A stretch of DNA of 15,538 nucleotides from DATAVK01 sp036267755 (GTDB lineage: Bacteria; Actinomycetota; Actinomycetes; JAFAQI01), in assembly GCA_036267755.1 (NCBI GenBank), contig DATAVK010000072.1, forward strand, positions 1 through 15,538, read 5' to 3'. Every line of letters starts with the position of its first letter. Position 1 is the stretch's first letter. Under the pieces are notes generated by a model, which searched no databases, was not told the origin of the DNA, and worked only from the letters and a program-made list of their open reading frames with translations. The translations under genes were made by a program, and so were the position numbers. Positions 1-7,812 of the stretch are shown piece by piece.

Positions 1-218
1 GCCGTGACGAACACCTCGCCGTGCTGGAACGGGTTCATCGTGCCGGGGTCGACGTTGAGGTACGGATCGAGCTTCTGCATGGTGACCCGCAGGCCGCGGG
101 ACTTCAGCAGCCGGCCGAGGCTGGAGGCGGTGAGACCCTTACCGAGGCTGGAGGCGACGCCGCCGGTGACGAACACGTGCCGGACCGTGTGATCCGAGGA
201 ACTGGCCGACCGAGCCAC
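1..218 (-). CDS. pyrG: CTP synthase, N-terminal part (runs off the window)
   Basis: CTP synthase aminates UTP to CTP using glutamine and ATP in the cytoplasm. Only the first 72 or so codons are present. The synthetase-domain P-loop region TGGVASSLGKG (residues 18-28) and the MQKLDPYLNVDPGTMNPFQH stretch are near-invariant in the family, so the identification is firm. I chose the GTG at 218 because a GGGAGG ribosome-binding site (223-228) lies 4 nt upstream and gives a short actinobacterial-type N-terminal extension (MARSASSSDHTVRHVFV). It is the last minus-strand gene seen here, 157 nt downstream of the glycosyltransferase gene, and occupies the same place after steA-steB as Rv1699 in M. tuberculosis. 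Confidence 0.97.
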   Translation of the reverse strand, partial: MARSASSSDHTVRHVFVTGGVASSLGKGLTASSLGRLLKSRGLRVTMQKLDPYLNVDPGTMNPFQHGEVFVT

Positions 219-284
219 CGGGCCTCCCGCAGGTTGAGCGCGCCACCGACCGACCCGGTGCGTCGCTTCGATCTACGGGTCTTC

Positions 285-290
285 ACGATA
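285..290 (-). promoter_or_regulatory. Possible -10 element upstream of pyrG
   Basis: The 157-nt gap 219-375 contains TATCGT on the minus strand, which fits the actinobacterial TAnnnT -10 pattern. Transcription would start near 278, about 60 nt before the pyrG start. No convincing -35 hexamer is visible at 17-18 nt. The gap is unusually long for this tight block, which favours an own promoter for pyrG. Otherwise the gap holds only a short GATTCCGC direct repeat (about 353-371) and a weak CAGCGG/CCGCTG inverted repeat (307-312, 334-339). I see no clear terminator. Confidence 0.25.
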
Positions 291-375
291 CAGCGGCCGG
301 ACACTGCAGCGGTACGACGGCACCCCGCGTAGTCCGCTGGGCGTGTCGCCGGATTCCGCAGTGATTCCGCTCGGG

Positions 376-1461
376 CTAGCTGGACATCACGTCGAGGTAG
401 AGACTTCTCATGTCCGCGGCAGCTTGTTGGCTCGTCGGCCACTCGGCCGCACGCTCCCGACCGCGACGGATCAGCTCGGCTCGGAGGTCGTCGTCGCCCA
501 GCACCCGGTCGAGCGCGGCCCGCAACGCCGAAGCGTCACCGACCGGAACGAGGACGGCCGCATCCCCCACCAGGTCGGGCAGGCCGCCGACCGGTGTGCA
601 CACCAATGGGACGCCGGCCCGGAGCGCTTCCTGGGCGGCGAGCGACCTCGCCTCCCACTCGCTGGTCAGCACCGCGACGTCCGCGGCAGCCAGCAGGTCG
701 GCGACGTCGTGGCGAGCGCCTAGCAGCGTGACCGGCGCGTGGGTGCACGCGATCTGCTCGGACAGTTCGGCGTGCAGCGGCCCGTCGCCAGCCACGATGA
801 CTTCCCGGGGCGCGTCACCAGACCGGTTCCAGGACGCCGCGGCATCGACGAGGACGTCCAACCGCTTCTGCGGGTGCAGCCGGGCCACCGCGAGGACCAG
901 CTCGGCTGGTGCGGGGACACCCAGGCTCGCCCTGACCTCGTCCCGGCTCCGAGCGGGGGCAACCGTCAGCGAGCCCACCAGCACCGAGCGCACGTCGCCG
1001 GCGCCCGCTCGGCGCGCCCGAGCGGCAAGGTCCCCCGACGCCGCCAGCGTCACGTCGGCGCGGCGAGCCACCCTGCGCTCGAGCGCGGCGTGAACGCTAC
1101 GCCGGACCCGGCTGCCGAGCGCCGCGTTGTGCCAGGTCACGACCAGCCGCGCACCCCTGGTGGCGCCGGCCGCGCTGGCGCCGGCCCGCAACCCGTGGGC
1201 ATGGACGACGGCGCCCGGTCCCGCCAGCCGCCGGAGTTGGCGGCGTACCGACCACCAGGCCCACGGCCGCAGCGAACCCACCGGGGCGACGATTACCGTG
1301 ACCCCGTCGAGCGGCGTCAGGGCGGCCAGGGAGCGCGTCGGCGCTATCACCGTCACGTCGACATCGAGACCCTTGAGCCCCAACGCGAGCTGCGTCACGT
1401 GGACAGCGATGCCTCCGGCCACTTCGGCGACGACGAGGATCACTCTGGGCTGGTCAGGCAC
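376..1461 (-). CDS. GT-B glycosyltransferase, family 4-like
   Basis: This is a 361-aa retaining glycosyltransferase of the GT-B fold, probably transferring a sugar from a nucleotide-sugar donor. The N-terminal acceptor half starts with a glycine-rich loop (VAEVAGGIAVHV, 11-22) and has VVHAHG (85-90). The C-terminal donor half has ARLHPQKRLDVL (193-204), AGDGPL (224-229) and the E-x7-E motif at E270/E278, followed by AGVPLVCTPVGGLPDLV (282-298). No signal peptide or membrane helix is evident, so it should act on the cytoplasmic face. The start is a GTG inside the end of the preceding flippase gene, in the 8-nt overlap GTGCCTGA. The open frame extends further upstream, but that part only shadows the flippase gene. 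Tight coupling to a flippase and a polyprenyl-phosphate transferase homologue suggests a lipid-linked acceptor; the sugar is unknown. Confidence 0.9.
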   Translation of the reverse strand: MPDQPRVILVVAEVAGGIAVHVTQLALGLKGLDVDVTVIAPTRSLAALTPLDGVTVIVAPVGSLRPWAWWSVRRQLRRLAGPGAVVHAHGLRAGASAAGATRGARLVVTWHNAALGSRVRRSVHAALERRVARRADVTLAASGDLAARARRAGAGDVRSVLVGSLTVAPARSRDEVRASLGVPAPAELVLAVARLHPQKRLDVLVDAAASWNRSGDAPREVIVAGDGPLHAELSEQIACTHAPVTLLGARHDVADLLAAADVAVLTSEWEARSLAAQEALRAGVPLVCTPVGGLPDLVGDAAVLVPVGDASALRAALDRVLGDDDLRAELIRRGRERAAEWPTSQQAAADMRSLYLDVMSS

Positions 1462-3079
1462 GGCGCCACCGGACCCGGGTTGCGATGAGGCGCACGGTCG
1501 ACCGGTCCAGCGCCTGGACGACGGCGAGGTAAGCCACCCCGACCAGGGCGGCGAGGACGACGACGACCACCAGGTTGTGAGCGACACCGCCGCTGGGGAA
1601 CGCCCCCGCCACCAGGGCCCCGAGGCTGATGGACACCACGACTCCCACCGCTGCCGCCAGGGAGGATCGCCGCGTCCCGGCCAACGACTGACTACCCGCC
1701 GACCGCCGAAGGATCAGGAGCATCCACCCGGCGGCGAGACTCAGGCCGACGGAGCTCCCGATCCCGACTGCGGCCACCGCCCATGTCGCCGGCAACGCCG
1801 CCACCAGCACGATGTCAACGACGATCGCGACCAGCCAGCCCGCTGCCGTCGCGAACGCGGGGCTGCGGGCGTCGCCCTGCGCGTACAGCGCGCGGGACAG
1901 CAGCGCCATCAGGGAGTAGGCCAGCAGGCCGGGGGCGAAGCAGACCAGGCCTCGCGCCAGAACGACCGGGGCTGCTCCCCCAGGCGCGCCGAGAACCACG
2001 ACTCGTGAGGCCGGTCCAGCCGTGACCACCATCATCGCGGCGGCGGCGGCTACCGCCACGAGCAACACCCGGACCGTGCTGGCCGTCGTTGCGGCGTACC
2101 GCTCCCCGTCGCCACGCTGCCAGCTTGCGGTCAGCCCCGGGAAGGCGCTGGTCGCGAGCGGCACGGCCAGAACCGCCCAGGGGAGGACGAATACCGTCCA
2201 GGCCAGGTTGTAGAGGACGACTGCGCCGGCACTCCCTTGGACGTTCGTCAGCCGGATCACGACGGCGGTCGCCAAGTCTTGACTGCCGAGCACCAGCGCC
2301 CCGGACAGCGCCATCCGCCAGACAATGGCCGATACGCCGTCGGGAAACCGGTACGTCGGACGCAGCCGGACCCCGATCCGCGCCGTCGGGACGAGCAGCG
2401 GCAGCACCAGCGCGACCACGCCGAGCGTCGTTCCCACGCTCAGGATCAGCTCATGCCCGCGCGTCAATGTCGACAGATCGGTTTCTCGACGAGACGACAC
2501 CGCGGCGAACAGCGAGTACGCGCCGACCACCACCAGGCTCGACAGCAACGGGCCGAGCGCCGGCCCCAGGAACCGTCGGTGGGCCTGCAGGATCCCGGCC
2601 AGGATCACCCCAATGCCGTACAACACGATCTGTGGCAAGAAGACCAGCAGCATGCGAGCGCCAACCGCCACCTCGGCCGCTGCCGAACACCCGGCATGAC
2701 CGTTACCCACCAGCAGCCGCATCATCGGGTGGACCAGGAACGCTCCGACCAGCGCGACCGGGACGAGGATGCTGCCGGCCCAGGTGAGCAGCGCCGACGC
2801 GATCCGGTCCACGGCGGTCTGGTCGCCGTCGGCCACTGGAGCGGCCAGGACCGGGACCACCAGGCTCGACAGGGCACCGCCAGCGACGATGTCGAACACG
2901 ATGTTGGGCAGCGTGTTGGCGGTGTAGTACGTATCGCCGAGGCAACTCGGCCCGACGGTGCGGGCGAAGACAATGACGCGGGCAAATCCCATCAGCCGGG
3001 CCAGCACGGTGACCGCGGCGATCAGCAAGGCGGCCGACGCGACCCCCTGTGCGATCGGTCGGCGGCTCCCCGGCGTCAC
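1454..3079 (-). CDS. MurJ/MviN-family lipid-linked saccharide flippase (paralogue)
   Basis: This 541-aa polytopic membrane protein belongs to the MurJ/MviN branch of the MOP exporters, which flip undecaprenyl-linked intermediates such as lipid II. The N-terminal signature is clear: LARLMGFAR (26-34) with the two arginines expected at the central cavity, then TANTLPNIVFDIVAGGALSS (53-72). Many hydrophobic segments follow to the end, consistent with about 14 helices. It starts with GTG at 3079, overlapping the upstream stop by 4 nt (GTGA), and its own stop overlaps the glycosyltransferase start by 8 nt. The usual actinobacterial MurJ lies elsewhere, near the replication-origin genes, and carries a long C-terminal extension that is absent here. 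I therefore infer a second, dedicated flippase. Its substrate cannot be told from sequence. Confidence 0.88.
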   Translation of the reverse strand: MTPGSRRPIAQGVASAALLIAAVTVLARLMGFARVIVFARTVGPSCLGDTYYTANTLPNIVFDIVAGGALSSLVVPVLAAPVADGDQTAVDRIASALLTWAGSILVPVALVGAFLVHPMMRLLVGNGHAGCSAAAEVAVGARMLLVFLPQIVLYGIGVILAGILQAHRRFLGPALGPLLSSLVVVGAYSLFAAVSSRRETDLSTLTRGHELILSVGTTLGVVALVLPLLVPTARIGVRLRPTYRFPDGVSAIVWRMALSGALVLGSQDLATAVVIRLTNVQGSAGAVVLYNLAWTVFVLPWAVLAVPLATSAFPGLTASWQRGDGERYAATTASTVRVLLVAVAAAAAMMVVTAGPASRVVVLGAPGGAAPVVLARGLVCFAPGLLAYSLMALLSRALYAQGDARSPAFATAAGWLVAIVVDIVLVAALPATWAVAAVGIGSSVGLSLAAGWMLLILRRSAGSQSLAGTRRSSLAAAVGVVVSISLGALVAGAFPSGGVAHNLVVVVVLAALVGVAYLAVVQALDRSTVRLIATRVRWRRA

Positions 3080-3885
3080 CGGGGGGCCGCCCCAGCCCGG
3101 TCGAGTCCTCGCAGTGCCGGGTGCGCATCGATCACGGCGCTGAAGCTCACCCGCTCCCCTGCCAGGGTGAGCGCCACGACCGCGGCCGCCAGCAGCAGCC
3201 GCCCGACCGGCGGGACCGTCCGGCAGGCGGACCAGCCGAGCAGCGCACCCAGCGTGTTGGCGCCGCAGTCGCCCAGCATCCCGTGCTCGCCTAGATCCGG
3301 CGGAAGCGCGGCGATCGCGGCACCCAACGCGGCGGCCGCCGGGCCGGTGTCACCTCCGGCCATCAAGGCAGCGGCCTTGATTGCGCTCACCTTGCCGGCC
3401 CGACCTGGCCGCAGGTCCAGCAGGTTGACGAGGTTGGCGGTGCCGGCAACCAGGACGCTGTCGACGGCGACGACGACGGGGCGCTGGTGGCGCAGCAGGT
3501 CCGCGGTGGCCGCTGCCGACACCAGGCCGACCAGCTTGACCATCCCGGTCGTCACCCGGCCGTCGCGAAGCGCCCGCAGGTGACCGCGTAGCCCGCGCGC
3601 GTGGCGGTCGCCGTACAGGTCGTCGTAGCCACCGACGCCGGCGGTCGCGATGACGAGCAGGACGCCGGCTCTGCGGTCTCGAGGCCCGGCAACGACGAGA
3701 CCAGCGAGAGTGCCAAGAGCGACCGCCGGCCCCAGCGTCAGGGACACCGGCTCACCGCGGAAGTTCGACCGGGTCCAGCGGGCTGCGCCACCGGGCGGCC
3801 GGCCTCGCAGCACCCGCCAGGCGGCCATGGTGACCAACGCTGCCACCGTCACCGGAACCCCTCGCGCCGGCTCGGCCACGCTCAC
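3076..3885 (-). CDS. MraY/WecA-like polyprenyl-phosphate sugar-1-phosphate transferase homologue, short
   Basis: A 269-aa membrane protein resembling the polyprenyl-phosphate N-acetylhexosamine-1-phosphate transferases, which start lipid-linked glycan synthesis by moving sugar-1-phosphate from a UDP-sugar to a polyprenyl phosphate. Family landmarks in order are NFRGEPVSLTLG (41-52) in place of the usual P-T-x-G-G loop, GYDDLYG (86-92) with the paired aspartates, ANLVNLLDLRPGR (150-162) matching the NxxNLxDG motif, and MLGDCGANTLG (203-213) matching the GDtGS motif. ERVSFS (244-249) sits near the C-terminus. It is shorter than typical MraY or WecA (roughly 320-370 aa) and motif 3 ends LRPG instead of DGLDG, so activity is not assured. 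The GTG start overlaps the steB stop by 4 nt, and the stop overlaps the flippase start by 4 nt. Family assignment is fairly sure; substrate is unknown. Confidence 0.78.
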   Translation of the reverse strand: MSVAEPARGVPVTVAALVTMAAWRVLRGRPPGGAARWTRSNFRGEPVSLTLGPAVALGTLAGLVVAGPRDRRAGVLLVIATAGVGGYDDLYGDRHARGLRGHLRALRDGRVTTGMVKLVGLVSAAATADLLRHQRPVVVAVDSVLVAGTANLVNLLDLRPGRAGKVSAIKAAALMAGGDTGPAAAALGAAIAALPPDLGEHGMLGDCGANTLGALLGWSACRTVPPVGRLLLAAAVVALTLAGERVSFSAVIDAHPALRGLDRAGAAPR

Positions 3886-4832
3886 GGCGTCGGGCTGGGA
3901 GACGGCAGCGCCGCACCGGACGGCACCGCCGGACCGTACGCGCCGGCCGTGCCATCCAGTGCCGCGCCCAGGGCGAGCACGATCGCGATCCGGCCGGCTG
4001 CCACGTCGTAGGAATCCACGGTGGACACGCCCTTGATGATCGGTCCCTCGGAGCCGCGCGCCTCGTCGAGGACGCCGGGTACGCCGGTCACCGGCGTGGG
4101 CCCGGCGACGGCGGCACCTTCGCCGGAGGTTCCGAGGTCGTGGGCCATGGTGAGCAGGATCTCGCTCTGCTCGCGCAGGGTCGCGGTCGGCGTACCGGTA
4201 TCTCCGGCCGGGACGAGCAGCAGACCGAGGGCCGCCTGTCGGGTCGGGGTGTTGCCGGACACCGACAACAGCTTTCCGGCCGAGAAGGCGTCCAGGACCT
4301 GCGCGATCCGGGCCGGCGACACCGCCGTTCGCGCCGGGCGAGTCACGAGCACGCTCGCCAGCTTCGCGTCGGCTGCCGCCGCGCCACTCGTCGGCGCACT
4401 CGGCTGCCGGCCGGGGAGCTCCTTGGCCAGCTGCCCGAGCTCGGCAGACTCGCCGGGATCGGTGTACGACGAGGACAACCGCACGTCGGCCGTCACTTGG
4501 GCGCCGGCCTGGCTCAGCACGGTCAGGACTGCGGAACGGTCGCTGCCGGATACGCCCGGCGCGCTGACGACTGCGACGGTCTCGCCGGAGAGCTGCTCCG
4601 CGACGGCCTGCGGCTGCAATGCGGCGTCGAACTGCTGGGCCCGGCTCAGCTGTTTGCGGGCCAGGTCACGCTGGCCGGTCAGCACGTGATTGTCCTTTGT
4701 CACCGTGTTGGCGCGGCCCTTCAGGTCGTCGAAGACCCGGCCCTGCAGCGTCGTGCTGCCCAGGAACAGCCCGAGCGCCAATGCGAGGAGCACCGCGACG
4801 ATCGAGACCACGTGGTACCGGAAATCGATCAT
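3882..4832 (-). CDS. steB: SteB/MctB-family membrane-anchored envelope protein
   Basis: A 316-aa protein of the family annotated as copper transporter MctB (Rv1698) in mycobacteria and described as SteB, partner of SteA in cell separation, in Corynebacterium glutamicum. The hallmark start MIDFRYHVVSIVAVLLALAL leads into one N-terminal membrane helix (about 9-27). A predicted coiled coil (about 35-70, with QRDLARKQLSRAQQ) and a globular extracytoplasmic domain follow, ending in a Ser/Pro-rich tail. The ATG at 4832 directly abuts the steA stop (TAGATG, no gap), so the two are almost certainly co-translated. The single helix plus coiled coil fits a scaffold better than a pore. I prefer the SteB role because steA is adjacent, but copper-related function cannot be excluded from sequence. 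Confidence 0.9.
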   Translation of the reverse strand: MIDFRYHVVSIVAVLLALALGLFLGSTTLQGRVFDDLKGRANTVTKDNHVLTGQRDLARKQLSRAQQFDAALQPQAVAEQLSGETVAVVSAPGVSGSDRSAVLTVLSQAGAQVTADVRLSSSYTDPGESAELGQLAKELPGRQPSAPTSGAAAADAKLASVLVTRPARTAVSPARIAQVLDAFSAGKLLSVSGNTPTRQAALGLLLVPAGDTGTPTATLREQSEILLTMAHDLGTSGEGAAVAGPTPVTGVPGVLDEARGSEGPIIKGVSTVDSYDVAAGRIAIVLALGAALDGTAGAYGPAVPSGAALPSPSPTP

Positions 4833-6017
4833 CTACAGCAGACCTCGGACCCAGCCCGTGAAGTGGTGCCAGTCCGTGGAGGCGAACTCGCGGTACAGCT
4901 GGCCGCCGGGCGTGACGGTGAGGGCGACGACAAACACCGCGACGGCGGCGAGGACGAGCAGCACCAGGCTGAGCGCGGAGATCCGGCTGCGGTATAGCCG
5001 ACTCACGCCTTTGGCATCCACCAGCTTGCCGCCGACCCGGAGCCGGGTGAGGAACGTGCTGGCCATGCCGGAACGTCCCTTGTCGAGGAACTCGACCAAG
5101 GTGGCGTGCGTGCCCACCGCCACGATGAGGGACGCGCCCTTCTCGTCGGCGAGCAGCAGCGCCACGTCTTCGCTCGTGCCCGCCGCGGGGAACACGACCG
5201 GGTCGATCCCGAGCGCCTGAACCCGTGCCAGGCCCGGCGCAGAACCGTCACGGTAGGCGTGTACGACGATCTCCGCCCCGCAGCCCAGCGCTTCGTCGGT
5301 GACGGAGTCCATGTCACCGACGATGAGGTCTGGGGTGAGGTTCGCCTCGAGCAGCGCGTCGGCGCCGCCGTCCACCGCGAGCAGGATCGGCTTGTACTCC
5401 CGGACGTAGTGCCGCAGCGCGATCAGGTCTTCACGGTAGGAGTAGCCGCGCACGACGACCAGGACATGCCGACCGTCCAGGTTGGTCCTGATGTCCGGCA
5501 CGCCGACACCGTCGAGCAGCAGGTCGCGTTCCCGGCGCAGGTACTCCATGGTGTTGGCCGCGAACGCCTCGAGCTGGACGGCCAGTCCGGCGCGGGCGTC
5601 TGCCATGGCTACCGCGACCGACTCGACGGTCTGCCGCTCACCCTTGCCGAGCACCGACCCGTCCATCGCGTAGAGGGTGTCCTCGCAGAGCCGCACTGTG
5701 TCGCCCTCGCGCAGCGCGCCGAAGATGTCGTTGCCCACGGCGTCGAGCAGCGGGACGCCCGCGGACAGCAGGATGTCCGGCCCGAGGTTCGGGTAGCGCC
5801 CGGAGATGCTCGGCGCGACGTTGACGACCGCCGCGACCTGAGCGTTCACCAGGGCTTCGGCTGCGACTCGGTCGAGGTCGATGTGGTCGATGACGGCAAT
5901 CTCACCGCTGCGCATGCGCCGGGTGAGCTGCTTGGTACGACGGTCGACCCGGACCGCGCCGACGATGCCCGGCGGCCGATCGCCGGCCCGGGCCCGGCGC
6001 AACGTGGCGAGCCTCAT
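4833..6017 (-). CDS. steA: SteA-like protein: thiamin-pyrophosphokinase-like domain plus C-terminal membrane helix
   Basis: A 394-aa homologue of Rv1697 and of C. glutamicum SteA, which works with SteB in daughter-cell separation. The N-terminal region (about 15-200) carries DHIDLDRVAAEAL (44-56) and APSISGRYPNLGP (68-80). The middle resembles the catalytic fold of thiamin pyrophosphokinase: LLAVDGGAD (212-220), VGDMDSV (233-239), TSEDVALLLA (281-290) and GTHATLVEFLD (302-312). One hydrophobic helix (about 346-368) precedes a short tail predicted outside the membrane. The start is the ATG at 6017, 37 nt after the recN stop. The open frame continues upstream, but only as a shadow of recN. The ribosome-binding site is weak. 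Whether the kinase-like domain is catalytic or only binds nucleotide is unknown. Confidence 0.92.
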   Translation of the reverse strand: MRLATLRRARAGDRPPGIVGAVRVDRRTKQLTRRMRSGEIAVIDHIDLDRVAAEALVNAQVAAVVNVAPSISGRYPNLGPDILLSAGVPLLDAVGNDIFGALREGDTVRLCEDTLYAMDGSVLGKGERQTVESVAVAMADARAGLAVQLEAFAANTMEYLRRERDLLLDGVGVPDIRTNLDGRHVLVVVRGYSYREDLIALRHYVREYKPILLAVDGGADALLEANLTPDLIVGDMDSVTDEALGCGAEIVVHAYRDGSAPGLARVQALGIDPVVFPAAGTSEDVALLLADEKGASLIVAVGTHATLVEFLDKGRSGMASTFLTRLRVGGKLVDAKGVSRLYRSRISALSLVLLVLAAVAVFVVALTVTPGGQLYREFASTDWHHFTGWVRGLL

Positions 6018-6054
6018 CGCCCCGAAGTCTGCCAGAGGTGCCGGATGTGGCCCG

Positions 6055-7800
6055 TCATCCGACGGTGCTCTTCGCCGCCGTTGCGGTGGCCAAGAGCTCT
6101 TCGGCGTGGTCGCGCGCTGACGCCGAGTCCTCGAGGCCCGCGAGCATCCGGGACAGCTCCCGGAGCCGGCCCTCACCGTCCACCACCTCGACGTCGCTGG
6201 AGACGATGTGGTCCCGCTCCGAGCGGGCCACGACCACGTGGTGGTCGGCGAACGCGGCGACCTGCGGCAGGTGGGTGACCACGACGACCTGGGCGGTGCG
6301 GGCCAGCCCGGCGAGCCGCCGGCCAACCTCGACCGCCGCCCGGCCACCGACGCCGGCATCGACCTCGTCGAACACGAAGCAGGACACCGGGTCGGCGCCC
6401 GCCAGCACGATCTCGAGGGCCAGCATGACCCGCGAGAGCTCGCCACCCGATGCGCCCTTGTGAAGCGGCCGGGCGGGTGCACCCGCGTGGGGCACCAGCT
6501 GCAGCTCCACATCGTCCACGCCCCACTGGCCGAACGCGACCGGGTCGCCCTCGACGACGAGGCCGTGTGGGTCGGGGCGCCGTCGTACCGCGACGACCAA
6601 CGAGGCGTTGGGCATCGCGAGGCCCTCGAGCTCGGCTCCGACGGCCTGGCTCAGCCGGGTCGCCGCAGCCCGCCGGGCGTCCGATAGCTCAGTGGCGCTG
6701 TCGGTCAGCTGCTGCAACAAGGCGTCGCGGCGTTCCGTTAGCTGCTGCACCCGGCTGTCATCGTCGTCCAGGTCGGTGAGCCGCTCCCGGGCCTGCTCGG
6801 CCCAGGCGAGTACTTCATCGATGGTGTCGCCGTAGCGGCGGGTAAGGCCGCCGAACACGGCCAGTCGGTCGTGGATCGCGGCTAGCCGGAGCGGGTCGGC
6901 ATCGAGACCATCGGAGTATCCCCCGAGGTCGGCGGCGAGATCCGCGAGCAGGTACGACGCCTCCGCCAGCCGCGTCGCGAGCGCATCCAGCGCGGCGTCG
7001 TGGCCGGCCGCGGTCTCCAGCTCGTGGCGTGCGGCGCTGATCCGCGACAGCGCGTCCTGGTCGCCGGGGTCGGTCGCGGTGATGCCGCTCAGCAACTGGT
7101 GGGCCACGCTCGCCGACCGCTGGAGCGCATCCACGTGCGACAGGCGCCGGAGCTCGTCGCGCAACGCCACGTCCTCCCCCGCCGCAGGCGCCGCAGCGTC
7201 GATGTCGGCGAGCCCGTGACGCAACGCATCGGCCTGAGTGACCCGTTCCCGGCGATGGCCGGTGACCGCTGCCAGCTCGTGCTGCACTGCGGTGAGGTCG
7301 GCGAACCGCTCCCGGTACGTCGCGAGCGGTCCGGAGACCGCGTCGCCGGCGTAGCTGTCAAGCACGCCGCGCTGCACGGAGGCGCGCAGCAGGCCGCGCT
7401 GGTCGGACTGGCCGTGGACGCTGACCAGGTCCTCGGCGAGCGCGGACAGGGTCGACACCGGGACGCTGCGGCCGCCGAGGTGCGCGCGGGACCGGCCGTC
7501 GGTTCCGATCGTCCGGACGATCAGCAGCTCGTCACCGTCGAGATCGCCACCGGCGTCGCGGACCAGCTCGGCGATCGGCCCGGTCTCGGGGACCCGGAAG
7601 CGCCCTTCGACCTCGACACGGGGATGACCCTGGCGCACCAGCCCGGCGTCCGCCCTGCCGCCGAGCAGTAGTGCCAACCCGGTGAGCAGCATCGTCTTGC
7701 CGGCACCGGTCTCCCCGGTGATCGCGGTGAAGCCATCGCCCAGCGTCAGTGTGACGTCATCGATAGCGCCTAGACCGCGCATTCGCAGGTCGAGGAGCAC
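6055..7800 (-). CDS. recN: DNA repair protein RecN
   Basis: RecN is an SMC-like ATPase acting in double-strand break repair. The 581-aa length is normal for the family. Visible elements are the Walker A motif GETGAGKT (29-36), a Q-loop-like HGQSDQ (129-134), a long acidic/basic coiled-coil middle (about 160-385), the ABC signature SGGELSR (451-457), Walker B FVFDEVDAGVGG (475-486) and THLPQVAAFAD (509-519). The GTG start gives MLLDLRMRGLGAIDD, the normal N-terminus. No Shine-Dalgarno sequence precedes it; instead a TAGGCT element ends 6 nt before the start, suggesting a leaderless transcript. It follows nadK by 51 nt and precedes steA by 37 nt. I see no LexA-type or RecA-independent damage promoter motif there. 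Confidence 0.98.
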   Translation of the reverse strand: MLLDLRMRGLGAIDDVTLTLGDGFTAITGETGAGKTMLLTGLALLLGGRADAGLVRQGHPRVEVEGRFRVPETGPIAELVRDAGGDLDGDELLIVRTIGTDGRSRAHLGGRSVPVSTLSALAEDLVSVHGQSDQRGLLRASVQRGVLDSYAGDAVSGPLATYRERFADLTAVQHELAAVTGHRRERVTQADALRHGLADIDAAAPAAGEDVALRDELRRLSHVDALQRSASVAHQLLSGITATDPGDQDALSRISAARHELETAAGHDAALDALATRLAEASYLLADLAADLGGYSDGLDADPLRLAAIHDRLAVFGGLTRRYGDTIDEVLAWAEQARERLTDLDDDDSRVQQLTERRDALLQQLTDSATELSDARRAAATRLSQAVGAELEGLAMPNASLVVAVRRRPDPHGLVVEGDPVAFGQWGVDDVELQLVPHAGAPARPLHKGASGGELSRVMLALEIVLAGADPVSCFVFDEVDAGVGGRAAVEVGRRLAGLARTAQVVVVTHLPQVAAFADHHVVVARSERDHIVSSDVEVVDGEGRLRELSRMLAGLEDSASARDHAEELLATATAAKSTVG

Positions 7801-7806
7801 GGCCCG

Positions 7807-7812
7807 AGCCTA
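7807..7812 (-). promoter_or_regulatory. Candidate leaderless -10 element for recN
   Basis: TAGGCT on the minus strand fits TAnnnT and is separated from the recN GTG by exactly 6 nt, so transcription would begin at or next to the start codon. The upstream 30 nt are GC-rich with no recognisable -35. The absence of a ribosome-binding site before this GTG supports the idea. Confidence 0.45.

Noticed and set aside
104..442. 112-codon minus-strand frame over the pyrG start
   Set aside because: It overlaps pyrG in another frame and the end of the glycosyltransferase gene, and its composition is Arg/Ser/Pro noise.
1462..1587. Upstream extension of the glycosyltransferase frame
   Set aside because: The extra 42 residues are Ser/Trp-rich shadow of the flippase C-terminus. 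The family N-terminus begins just after the GTG at 1461.
2237..3583. 448-codon open frame on the plus strand
   Set aside because: Antisense to the flippase and transferase-homologue genes. The product is rich in Arg, Gln, Asp and His with no motif, so it is a reading-frame shadow.
3882..4832. Reading steB as a copper channel gene
   Set aside because: The family name comes from mycobacterial MctB, but the single N-terminal helix with a coiled coil, the lack of any Cys/Met/His metal cluster in the visible sequence and the abutting steA favour the SteB role. Copper function is not excluded, only not supported here.
5106..6278. 390-codon open frame on the plus strand
   Set aside because: It is antisense to steA and recN, both of which have clear family motifs. 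Its own translation is low-complexity in Arg/Asp/Gly with no recognisable domain, as expected for a shadow frame in GC-rich DNA.
6018..6512. Upstream extension of the SteA frame
   Set aside because: These 165 codons lie inside recN and read as Ser/Arg-rich noise; the SteA family starts at MRLATLRRARAGDRPPG.
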